Positions 17,156 to 25,593 of a stretch of 64,000 bases of DNA are shown in pieces; the stretch's first letter is position 1; the number at the start of each line of letters is the position of its first letter. The translations under genes were made by a program, and so were the position numbers. The notes beneath the pieces were generated by a model. That model was not told the DNA's origin. It made no database searches and saw only the letters and a program-made list of their open reading frames with translations. The DNA is from Sva-07 sp963747375 (lineage in GTDB: Bacteria; Actinomycetota; Acidimicrobiia; Acidimicrobiales; Ilumatobacteraceae): assembly GCA_963747375.1 (NCBI GenBank), contig CAVVFL010000002.1, positions 124,001 to 188,000 on the forward strand, given 5' to 3'.

Positions 17156-20100
17156 GTGGAATCGGAGATCCAACAAGCCCCGCCTGTCGTCGCGGTCGTC
17201 GTCGTTCACGACCCGGGTTCCTGGTTCGAGTCGACGCTCCATGCGCTGGGTGCACAGGACTACCCGAACCTGAGGATGTTGTTCCTCGTGACCGATGGTT
17301 CCGACACCGAGGGCGACGACGTCGAGGCTCGGATCAGGAAGGTCCTGCCGTCGGCGTTCGTGCGCTTCGTCGGCGAGGACGTCGGCTTCGGACCAGCGGC
17401 GAACGAGGTGCTGAACCTCGTCGAGGGAGACAACGGATTGTTCCTGATCTGTCACGACGACGTCGCCCCCGAGCGCGACGCACTTCGTCTGCTGGTCGAG
17501 GAGCTGTACCGCTCGAACGCCGGTGCCGTCGGTCCCAAGCTCGTCGACTGGGACGAGCCCCGCATCCTGCAATCGGTCGGGCTCGGCATGGACCGGTTCG
17601 GCGAGATCGACCCGGTCGTCGAGCCGGGCGAACTCGATCAGGAGCAGCATGACGGCGTCCGCGACGTCTTCGTCCTGCCGTCGGCGTACTTCCTGATCCG
17701 GGCCGATCTCTTCCGAACCCTCGGCGGTTTCGATCCGGCGATCGACTTCCACGGTGAGGACGTCGAGTTGTGTTGGCGATTGCACCACAGCGGCGCCCGA
17801 GTCCTGGTCGCCCCGTCCGCGCTGGTTCGTCACCGCAGCAACCTGCGCGAACGTCGGCCCGACCTTGCGCACGGCCGACTGCGCGCCCGGCACCGGATGC
17901 GGTCGGTGGCGACGCTCACTGGCGCGTCGCGTCTGCCCGTTCGATCTCTCGAGATGGTGCTGCTCACACTCACCGAACTCGTGGTCGGGTTGTTCACCGG
18001 TCGTTTCGGTCAGGCGTGGAAGTCGCTCGGGGCACTGATCGGTCTGGTGCCGCGCACCCCGGCGCTGCTGGCTCGTCGCCGGGAGGTGAAGCCGTCTCGG
18101 CGGGTGCCCGAACGCGAGGTGTTCAGCCTCCAAGAGAGTGGGAGTGCTCGGCTCAATTCGTACCTGCGCAGCCGCGAGACGGCCACATACGTCGGTTCGA
18201 GCACCGAGGTCAGGCGTTGGCGTCCGAGCACGACAGCGCCGGTCTTCGCCTGGATCGCCGTCATCGCCGGGGTGATCATCGGCGCTCGATCGTTCTTCGA
18301 CAGCGGGATTCCTCCCGTCGGTGAATTCCTGACGTTCCCGAACAGCCCGCGAGTCCTGCTCGACACGTTCATGTCGGGGTGGAACCCGAACGGGGCCGGC
18401 GCGACGTCGGCGAACCCGACCGGCTGGGCGACCCTGTCGGGACTGTCGGTCGTCACGCTCTTCCGGATGGGCATGCTGCAGACGTTGTTCGTTCTGGGCC
18501 TGATTCTCGTCGGTGTTGCGGGCGTCTGGAAACTCGCCACGGTGTTCCCGTCGACCCGAGCGCAGGTGGGCGCGCTCCTCGTCTACGCCGCCACTCCGCT
18601 CGTCAGCGGTGCGATGTCGTCGGGTCGCCTCACGGTGCTCGTCGTCTATGCGATCGTTCCCTGGGCGGTGCATCTGCTTCGTCGAGCGGCGGGGATCTCG
18701 ACCGCCGATCCGCAGCTCGCGGACCTCGACGTCGTCGATGGACTCGTCGACCTCAGCGTGATGGAGCGGGTGCGTCGTACCGTCCTCGTCGGTGTCGCCG
18801 TTGCTGTGGCAGCTGCATTCGCCCCGATTGCGTTGCCGCTGGTGTTCCTCGTCGCGGTCGTGTTGGGCCTGGGAACCCTCCTGGCACGCGGACCGTGGGT
18901 GACGGCGATGTGGTTCTTCGTCACCGGCAGCGCGGCGACAGTCGTGGCCGCGCTGCTGAACCTGCCCTGGATCGCGTCGTGGTCGTGGGAAGGTTTGGTC
19001 GGTGCCGCCCCGATCGGGGCGGCCGGCCTGGGGCTGGTTTCGGTGGCTTCGTTCGAGATCGGTGTGACCGATTTCGCAGCATTGTCGCTCGCGTTGTACA
19101 TCCCGGTGTTCGCCGCCTTGTTGCTCGCCCGCGCGTGGCGGCTCACCTGGGCGGTACGAGGGGCGCTGCTCGTGGTGGTGTTCGGCGCGCTGGCCGTGCT
19201 CGGTGACCGCGGTTCGCTCTCGATTGCTCCGCCCCAGGCGGGCGTGTTGCTCGTCCCCGTGGCACTGGGTACAGCGATCGCGGCGGCCGCGGCGCTCGCC
19301 GCATTCGACCTCGATGTGCGCGGGGGGTCGTTCGGCTGGAGGCAACCGCTCGGCATCCTCGCCAGCGCAGCCGTGGTGGTCGGCATCGTTCCCGGGGTGA
19401 TGGCGCTCGCCGACGGCTCGTTCCAGACGCCTTCCACCCCACTCGCGAAGCTCATCGATGCCTCGCTGCCCGACGCCGATGCGACCGGCGACTACAACGT
19501 GCTGCTGATCGGAGACGCTCGGCTGCTGCCGGTGCCGTCGACCGAGTACCGCGACGGCGTGTCGTGGGCGATCATCGACGACGGTCCACTCGATGCCCGC
19601 GACCGGTGGATGCCGCCCGCCAACGATGCGGCCGACTTGATCACGACGGCTCTCGACGAGGTGTCGGCATCGTCGACCTTGCGCGCGGGGCGCCTGCTTG
19701 CCCCGCTGGGCATCCGGTATGTCGTCATCCCCGAGTTCGACGGTGTCGTCTCGACGGTGGACGACCCGCTCCCGCCGCCGGTGGGCCTGGTGTCGTCGAT
19801 GGAGGATCAGCTCGATCTGGTCGCGCGAACGCCACGGCTGCCGACGCTCGAGGTGTTCGAGAACCGGGCGTGGCTTCCGACGACTGCGTTGCTGACGGGT
19901 TCGGCTGCGCAGGCCAGCCAATCGGCGGGACCCGAGGTGCTCGTACGGGCAGACCTGGGTGAGGCCACCCCGGTCTTCGCCGGTGCTGATCAGTTCGGTA
20001 CGGCGGTCGAGTCGGTGGAAGCAGGCGTCGTGCATGTCGCCGTGCCGTTCGACGACAACTGGTCGCTCAGCGTCGACGGGACGTCGATACCGGCACGTCG

Positions 20101-20386
20101 CGCATTCGGCGAGACGACGGGGTTCGACGTGACGACCGGGGGAGTGGGCGACTTCCGCTACGAGTCACCGATCAGCCGCCTGCTCCTCGTGTTCCTCCAA
20201 GTCGCGTTCTGGATCGCGGCGCTCGTGGTCGTGTCGAGGGTGCAGGTCCCGACTGGACGCCGAAGCAGTCTCGCGACGACGGACGAAACGCTCATCGACC
20301 TGTCGGCCGAGGTGTTCGACCCGATGCTCGGTCTGCCCGTCGAGTCGACGACCCCCGTGTCGGACCCGCATGCGAGTGACCGATGA
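17156..20386 (+). CDS. Large membrane glycosyltransferase: GT2 domain fused to a polytopic membrane domain
   Basis: A 1076-residue protein. Residues 1 to about 260 form a GT-A domain: VVAVVVVHDPGSWFESTLHA, ICHDDVAPERDAL (DXD-type metal site), and GFDPAIDFHGEDVELCWRLH with the ED motif near the catalytic base. The middle carries many hydrophobic helices, and the C-terminal part looks like an extracytoplasmic domain (VPFDDNWSLSVDGTSIPARR) followed by a last helix. Such fusions build cell-wall glycans at the membrane in actinobacteria. The start is GTG 17156, since no ATG precedes the GT domain. Its stop overlaps the next start (ATGA), so it is coupled to the DUF5719 gene. Intact over 3.2 kb, unlike many neighbours. 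Confidence 0.85.
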   Translation: MESEIQQAPPVVAVVVVHDPGSWFESTLHALGAQDYPNLRMLFLVTDGSDTEGDDVEARIRKVLPSAFVRFVGEDVGFGPAANEVLNLVEGDNGLFLICHDDVAPERDALRLLVEELYRSNAGAVGPKLVDWDEPRILQSVGLGMDRFGEIDPVVEPGELDQEQHDGVRDVFVLPSAYFLIRADLFRTLGGFDPAIDFHGEDVELCWRLHHSGARVLVAPSALVRHRSNLRERRPDLAHGRLRARHRMRSVATLTGASRLPVRSLEMVLLTLTELVVGLFTGRFGQAWKSLGALIGLVPRTPALLARRREVKPSRRVPEREVFSLQESGSARLNSYLRSRETATYVGSSTEVRRWRPSTTAPVFAWIAVIAGVIIGARSFFDSGIPPVGEFLTFPNSPRVLLDTFMSGWNPNGAGATSANPTGWATLSGLSVVTLFRMGMLQTLFVLGLILVGVAGVWKLATVFPSTRAQVGALLVYAATPLVSGAMSSGRLTVLVVYAIVPWAVHLLRRAAGISTADPQLADLDVVDGLVDLSVMERVRRTVLVGVAVAVAAAFAPIALPLVFLVAVVLGLGTLLARGPWVTAMWFFVTGSAATVVAALLNLPWIASWSWEGLVGAAPIGAAGLGLVSVASFEIGVTDFAALSLALYIPVFAALLLARAWRLTWAVRGALLVVVFGALAVLGDRGSLSIAPPQAGVLLVPVALGTAIAAAAALAAFDLDVRGGSFGWRQPLGILASAAVVVGIVPGVMALADGSFQTPSTPLAKLIDASLPDADATGDYNVLLIGDARLLPVPSTEYRDGVSWAIIDDGPLDARDRWMPPANDAADLITTALDEVSASSTLRAGRLLAPLGIRYVVIPEFDGVVSTVDDPLPPPVGLVSSMEDQLDLVARTPRLPTLEVFENRAWLPTTALLTGSAAQASQSAGPEVLVRADLGEATPVFAGADQFGTAVESVEAGVVHVAVPFDDNWSLSVDGTSIPARRAFGETTGFDVTTGGVGDFRYESPISRLLLVFLQVAFWIAALVVVSRVQVPTGRRSSLATTDETLIDLSAEVFDPMLGLPVESTTPVSDPHASDR

Positions 20387-21841
20387 TGCGCCGAGCCATT
20401 CCCGCTCTGGTCGTCGTCGTCGCCGGCGTCGCCGGAATCGTCGCGATCGGACGTGACGACGTCGTCGCACCCGATGCGTACTTCGCGACGCCGGCGGGCG
20501 CATGGATGCCCGCGGTCAACGACGAGGTGGCGCTCACCGGGAGCTGGTTCTGCCCGGGCGTCCCGGCCAGCGGTGAGGACGAAGTCGGCGGCGAGGTGGT
20601 CATCTCGAACCGAGCCGGCGAGCAGCTCGTCGGTTCGTACAGCATCCTCACCACCGATGGGAAGGCCGCCGAGGAACGCTTCGTCGTCGAACCGTGGTCG
20701 CGGACCGTCATCGATGTCGACTCCTTCGTCACGGTGCCGTTCGCCGGCGTGGTTGTCGAGATCGAGGGCGGGACGGGGCTCGTGGAACAGCGCGCTCTGC
20801 ATCCGGCGGGAGATTCGGTGTCCCCGTGCGCGAACAACACGTCCGACCACTGGTACTTCGCCGACGGCTTCACGGTCGATGGGAGCATCGAGACGTTGAT
20901 CCTGACCAACCCGTACGACGACACGGCGAGTGTCGATCTGAAATTCGCGACGTCGGCGGGCGAATCGACGCCGGCAGCGTTCCAGGGCTTCACGGTCCCG
21001 CCGCAGTCGGTCCGCACGATTCCGATCGCGGAGCTGGGCGCCCGAGACGAGCCGGTGATCGCCGTCGAAGTGGCCGCCCAACGAGGGCGACTCGTGGTCG
21101 GCCGGGCGCAGCACTACCTGGGCGGCGGTCGTCTGGGCTACGGCGTGACGCTCGCGGCTCCTGCGTTGCGTGATCAGTGGTGGTTCGCCGACGGCGAACG
21201 GGCCGCAGGCGTGACCGAGACCTTCGCGATCTACAACCCCACCGACACCGACGTGCAGGTCGATGCGGTCTTCCTCGGCCTGCCGATCGACGCAACATAC
21301 GGTGACACGCCGCCGATCGACGTGCCGGCCAACCGGGTCGTGGTCTTCGACCCGTCCGACGAAGCTCTGGCGGGTCCCCTGCCGGACGGGCGCCATGCCA
21401 CCGTGTTCTCGACGCTCGCCGAACCGTCCGTGGTCATCGAGCGGGTCCTGACCCGGCCGGCCGGTGATTCGGTCGCCACCTCGGTGGTCATGGGCGCACC
21501 GCCTCGCGACGACGGGTATGTCGCGCAACGATGGCACGTGGGAATCGGTCCGTCAGAACCCACGCCGCAGGCGCTCGTCGTGTACAACGTCGACAACGTC
21601 GATGCGACGATCACGATCCAGTCGGTTGGCCCGGCAGGTCCGACCGCTGTTGCGTCGTTGACCGACATCCCGATCGGCCCCGGTGCCGTGGTCGACCATC
21701 GACCTGGTCGACAGCGAGGTGCTCGATCGAGAGCTCATCGTCGAGTCGTCGAGCCGCGTGTTCGTCGAGCGGTCGTTGTCGCGTGGTCCCGGGCGCGAGG
21801 GGCGCTCGGGTTCATGGGCGCTGCCGTCGGGTGGCGGCTGA
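20383..21841 (+). CDS. DUF5719-family exported protein (one frameshift near the 3' end)
   Basis: About 485 residues. An N-terminal helix (IPALVVVVAGVAGIVAIG) could act as signal or anchor, followed by repeated beta-rich modules: DHWYFADGFTVDGSIETLIL and DQWWFADGERAAGVTETFAI show the same W-x-F-A-D-G plus T-x-L/I pattern, and a third degenerate copy begins QRWHVGIGPSEPTPQALVVY. Function is not known. In my memory DUF5719 genes follow large GT2 genes in many actinobacteria, as here, where the two overlap by four bases. One extra base near 21693 breaks the frame; restoring it gives VDSEVLDRELIVESSSRVFV and a stop at 21841. Confidence 0.78.
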
Positions 21842-21884
21842 GACGCCGCTCGGCCTCCGGCGGACGCCGTTAGCCTCCGGCGCC

Positions 21885-22341
21885 ATGGAACGACTCATCG
21901 TCGCCGTGGCGATCATCGGCGTCGTCGCCGTCGTGTCGGTGATCGTCCGACGGCGCCGGACACCGGACGCGCCGACTCAACGTCGGTTCACGGCTCCGAC
22001 CCAACTCGACCGGACCGAGTTCGTCCGGCCGCAGGCACCATGGCTCGTGGTGGTGTTCACATCGGCAACGTGCGAGGTGTGCCACAGCGTGTTGGCGAAG
22101 GCCGACGTGCTCGCCAGCGACGACGTGGCGGTGCAGGAGGTCGAGTACGGCGCCGACCGGGCGACTCCATGAGCGGTACTCCATCGATGCCGTACCGACG
22201 CTGGTGATCGCCGACTCCCGAGGTGTCGCTGTGGCGACGTTCGTCGGTCCGATGACAGCGACGGATCTCTGGGCGGCCGTCGCCGAAGCACGTGAACCGG
22301 GCTCGACTCCCGGTGGTGGGTCGTGTCAGCGCACGGAGTGA
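21885..22341 (+). CDS. Membrane-anchored thioredoxin-like protein (one frameshift)
   Basis: 151 residues after correction. An N-terminal helix (LIVAVAIIGVVAVVSVIV) is followed by a thioredoxin-like domain with WLVVVFTSATCEVCHSVLAK, a CxxC (CEVC) active site on the expected strand. After an extra base near 22163 the fold continues with YSIDAVPTLVIADSRGVAV, including the cis-Pro segment VPT typical of thioredoxins. It is probably an extracytoplasmic thiol-disulfide protein, although orientation is inferred. The frame as given stops early at 22172. It converges on ftsH, with 4 bases between the two stops. Confidence 0.8.
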
Positions 22342-22345
22342 ACGG

Positions 22346-24337
22346 TCAGTGGGCGACGATGTCGCTCGTGGGCTGACCGGACTCGGCCATTCCCTGCTGA
22401 ATGAGCTTCGCGACCTCCGGGCCGTCGATGGTCTCGCGTTCGAGCAACGCCTCGGCGATCAACTCGAGTCCGCGACGGTGACGAGCCAGGATTTCGTTCG
22501 CTCGACTCTCCTGCGACGTGAGGATTCGCGAGATCTCCTCGTCGAGGAGTTTGGCGGTGTCGTCGGAGTACTCGCGCTGCGACGACATGAGGTCCTCGCC
22601 GAGGAACACCGCCTGCTGGCTGCTCCACGCCATCGGTCCGACGCGCTCGGACATGCCCCACTCGCGCACCATTCGCCTGGCGATGCCAGTGGCCTGCTCG
22701 AGGTCGTTCGCCGCACCGGAGTTGAGGTGGCCGAACACGATCATCTCGGCGACACGTCCGCCCATCGCCTTGCAGATCGTGTCTTCGAAGAACTCCTTGG
22801 AGTACGTGTGGCGCTCCTGCGGCAGCGACCAGGTCACGCCCAGGGCCATGCCGCGGGGCAGGATGGTGACCTTGTGCAACGGGTCGCCGTGCGGCAGCAC
22901 CGTGGCGAGCAGCGCGTGGCCACCCTCGTGGTACGCGGTCGCCTTCTTCTCCTCGGCCGACAGGATCATCGACTCGCGTGTTGCGCCGAGGACCACCCGG
23001 TCACGGGCGTTCTCGAAGTCGATCCGCTCGATCTGCTTGGAACCGCGACGGACGGCGACGAGCGCCGCCTCGTTGACGAGGTTCGCCAGGTCGGCACCCG
23101 ACATGCCGGGCGTGGCCTGCGCCATCGTCTCCATGTCGACGTCGGGGCCCATGCGCTTGTCGCGGCTGTGGACCTCGAGGATCGCCTTGCGCTCGCTGGA
23201 TTCGGGGAGCGGGACGACGATCTGGCGGTCGAATCGGCCAGGACGGAGCAGGGCCGGGTCGAGGATGTCGGGACGGTTCGTCGCCGCCATGATGACGATG
23301 CCCTCGGACGGCTCGAATCCGTCCATCTCCGCGAGCATCTGGTTGAGCGTCTGCTCCCGTTCGTCGTGACCGCCGCCGAGACCGGCACCTCGTTTGCGGC
23401 CGATCGAATCGATCTCGTCGACGAAGATGATCGCCTTGCCCATGCGGCGCGCCTGCTGGAACAGATCGCGGACGCGGCTGGCGCCGACACCGACGAACAT
23501 CTCCATGAAGTCGGAACCCGTGACGCTGAGGAAGCCGACTCCGGCCTCGCCGGCGACGGCGCGGGCGAACAGCGTCTTGCCGGTGCCCGGAGGGCCCACG
23601 AGCAGGATGCCCTTGGGGACGCGGGCGCCGATCTCACGGAACCGCTCGGGCATCCGGAGGAAGTCGACGACCTCGGTGATCTCCTGCTTGACCCCGGTGT
23701 AGCCGGCGATGTCGTCGAACGTCGTCGAGGGCTTGTCGGCGTCGTAGCTCTTGGCCTTGCTCTTGCCGATCGACATGACGCCGCCCATCTGGCCCTGGGC
23801 GCGTCGCTGCATCCACACGAAGAAGCCGATGATCAACATCACCGGAAGGAAGATCGACAGCACGCCGAGCAGCCAGTTGTTGCTCGGCGGGATGAACTTG
23901 TACTGGACGTCGTTGTCGATCATCAGTTGTTCGTCCTCGGCCGACACGCCTCGCTCGCCGCCACCCGCGGTCGTGTACTTGTCGCCGTTGACGAATTCGC
24001 CGCTGATCTTCCCGGAGCCGGTGTTGATCTCGGCCGTGGCGATGTTGCCTTCGATGACCTGGGTCCGCCATTCGGAGTACTCCAGGGTCTCGCCGTCGTT
24101 GCTCGGCCACAGGCTCGGCACCAGGAACGCCGCAGCGAGCACGCCGATGAGCACCCAGATGGTCCAGCGAGGCCAGCTGCCCGGACCCTTCCCGCTGCCG
24201 GGAGATCCGTCACCGTTGAGATCGGCGCCCTTCGGCTTCTTGTCGTTGCGCGAAGGGCCGCGATCGGGCTCGGAACGTTGCTGCCCGCGTCCACGCCCCG
24301 GTGGCGGTGGCGGTGGCGGTGGAGGCAGGTCTTTCAT
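22346..24337 (-). CDS. ftsH: ATP-dependent zinc metalloprotease FtsH
   Basis: Membrane AAA+ protease that degrades misfolded membrane proteins and short-lived regulators. 663 residues: helix 1 at about 59-75, an extracytoplasmic stretch, helix 2 at about 153-175, Walker A GPPGTGKT (248-255), Walker B IIFVDE (303-308), second region of homology around RPGRFDRQ (365-372), zinc-binding HEGGH (470-474) and the third ligand Asp about 545 in GAANDLEQAT. All catalytic elements are present. The N terminus is unusual: nine consecutive prolines at residues 5-13, encoded by a hexamer repeat. Divergent from the DUF3499 gene. Confidence 0.97.
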   Translation of the reverse strand: MKDLPPPPPPPPPGRGRGQQRSEPDRGPSRNDKKPKGADLNGDGSPGSGKGPGSWPRWTIWVLIGVLAAAFLVPSLWPSNDGETLEYSEWRTQVIEGNIATAEINTGSGKISGEFVNGDKYTTAGGGERGVSAEDEQLMIDNDVQYKFIPPSNNWLLGVLSIFLPVMLIIGFFVWMQRRAQGQMGGVMSIGKSKAKSYDADKPSTTFDDIAGYTGVKQEITEVVDFLRMPERFREIGARVPKGILLVGPPGTGKTLFARAVAGEAGVGFLSVTGSDFMEMFVGVGASRVRDLFQQARRMGKAIIFVDEIDSIGRKRGAGLGGGHDEREQTLNQMLAEMDGFEPSEGIVIMAATNRPDILDPALLRPGRFDRQIVVPLPESSERKAILEVHSRDKRMGPDVDMETMAQATPGMSGADLANLVNEAALVAVRRGSKQIERIDFENARDRVVLGATRESMILSAEEKKATAYHEGGHALLATVLPHGDPLHKVTILPRGMALGVTWSLPQERHTYSKEFFEDTICKAMGGRVAEMIVFGHLNSGAANDLEQATGIARRMVREWGMSERVGPMAWSSQQAVFLGEDLMSSQREYSDDTAKLLDEEISRILTSQESRANEILARHRRGLELIAEALLERETIDGPEVAKLIQQGMAESGQPTSDIVAH

Positions 24338-24430
24338 CTGGACAATGCTAGGCGGGTTCCGGGCTGATGCCAGGTCGTGTGCGCATCATGTATCCACCGT
24401 CGGAGCGCGGCGCCGCTCTACCGTTGCGGC

Positions 24431-24676
24431 ATGTACGCGACGAACCGGTCGGGGGCGTTCGCACGACTGTGCTCGCGCACGGGATGCTCAGAGCGCGCAG
24501 AGGTGACCTTGACCTATCACTACGGCCGGTCACAGGTCTGGCTCGACCACCTGAGTGACGAACGTGATCCACATGCCTACGACCTGTGCGGACGGCACGG
24601 AGAACGACTGTCGGTGCCCTCGGGGTGGAGTCTCGAGGATCGACGCTTCGGTCATCACACCCTGATCGCCGTCTGA
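24431..24676 (+). CDS. DUF3499 family protein
   Basis: 81 residues from ATG 24431. The sequence CSRTGCSERAEVTLTYHYGR followed by DPHAYDLCGRHGERLSVPSG and a GW matches the actinobacterial DUF3499 family, a small protein with paired Cys and His residues (C-x4-C, then C-x2-H) suggestive of zinc binding. Function is unknown. From memory DUF3499 genes sit close to manB in mycobacteria and streptomycetes; here manB lies 3.6 kb downstream. A start at 24377 is possible, but the family begins near the chosen ATG. Confidence 0.8.
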   Translation: MYATNRSGAFARLCSRTGCSERAEVTLTYHYGRSQVWLDHLSDERDPHAYDLCGRHGERLSVPSGWSLEDRRFGHHTLIAV

Positions 24677-24695
24677 TCGCCGTCTGATCGATCGC
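24663..24695 (+). repeat. 11-base tandem repeat overlapping the DUF3499 stop
   Basis: The unit tgatcgccgtc occurs twice in perfect tandem, with a partial third copy. The DUF3499 stop codon lies in the second copy. The remaining sequence to the next start at 24778 shows no hairpin or clear promoter. Confidence 0.6.
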
Positions 24696-24777
24696 GTCCC
24701 GTCGCCACGGTGTGACGGCGACGACACCGCGAGGGTCGTGACGGACGTCCGATCCGGACGGCAGGTAGGGTCGCAGC

Positions 24778-25515
24778 GTGGTCGATTCGGCGCGCGGTGG
24801 CGCCTCATTGCCCGGCGGCTTCCTGTCGTCGGCTGCGCCTCGACCGATCGACGCACCAGCGGCGGCAGCAGCGTTCATCGGTGCCTGGCTCGCAGCACAG
24901 ATCGTTGCCTCGCTGATCGTCGTCACGCTCGCCGAGAGCAGTGACGATCCTTCGTTCGGTGTCACGGCGCTCGCGCTCGTCGGGGCGTGGACGACGTATC
25001 TCGTCGCCATGTGGTTGGCGTCGCAACGAGCCGGCTCGGGCAGCATGGTCGCCGACTACGGGTTGCGGTTCCGTGCGATCGACGTCGTCGGCCTCGGCAT
25101 CGGCGTGCTCTGCAGCCTCGTCCTGATCCGCATCGTCTACCTGCCACTCGAGGCGCTCTGGCCGACGACGTTCAGCGAAGCCCGTCTCAACGAGAACGCC
25201 CAGGATCTCGTCGACCGCGCCAGTGGGTCGACGTGGATGGTCGTCCTCCTGGTCGTGGTCGGCGCGCCGCTCATGGAGGAATTGCTCTACCGCGGCCTGC
25301 TGCAGCGATCGCTGGCGTCGCGCTACAACGACGGGCTCGTCGTCGTCGGTGTGGCGGCGTTGTTCGCGGTGGTCCACTTCCGTCCGATCGAGATTCCCGG
25401 CCTGTTCGTGATCGGGCTGGTGTTCGGCTTCGCCGCGCTGCGCACCGGCCGACTGGGCATGGCCATCATGATCCACGCCGGGTTCAACGCCACCGGGATC
25501 TTGCAGGCGTTGTGA
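24778..25515 (+). CDS. CPBP family intramembrane metalloprotease
   Basis: A 245-residue polytopic membrane protein of the CAAX protease/bacteriocin-processing (Abi) family. The defining motifs are in the C-terminal half: PLMEELLYRGLL with the Glu-Glu pair at 167-168 and Arg 172, AVVHFRPIEIPG with His 200, and a third region MIIHAGFN-like (AIMIHAGFNATG). About six hydrophobic segments are visible. Substrates of bacterial members are mostly unknown. Translation begins at GTG 24778; there is no in-frame ATG upstream of the first helix. It precedes the large membrane protein gene by 78 bases. Confidence 0.87.
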   Translation: MVDSARGGASLPGGFLSSAAPRPIDAPAAAAAFIGAWLAAQIVASLIVVTLAESSDDPSFGVTALALVGAWTTYLVAMWLASQRAGSGSMVADYGLRFRAIDVVGLGIGVLCSLVLIRIVYLPLEALWPTTFSEARLNENAQDLVDRASGSTWMVVLLVVVGAPLMEELLYRGLLQRSLASRYNDGLVVVGVAALFAVVHFRPIEIPGLFVIGLVFGFAALRTGRLGMAIMIHAGFNATGILQAL

Positions 25516-25593
25516 CGTTGCCGATGCGTCGGCCTTTGCCATGATGGTCGCCGTGATCGAGACCACGCACCGACGTCATCGTGGAGACGACCG

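Noticed and set aside
16964..20035. Long open frame of 1023 codons on the minus strand
   Set aside because: It is antisense to the intact GT2 gene, has low-complexity Arg/His/Gln/Asp-rich composition and no recognisable domain. Such frames are common shadows in high-GC genomes.
22292..24367. Open frame of 691 codons on the plus strand opposite ftsH
   Set aside because: Complementary shadow of ftsH; composition and absence of motifs argue against coding.
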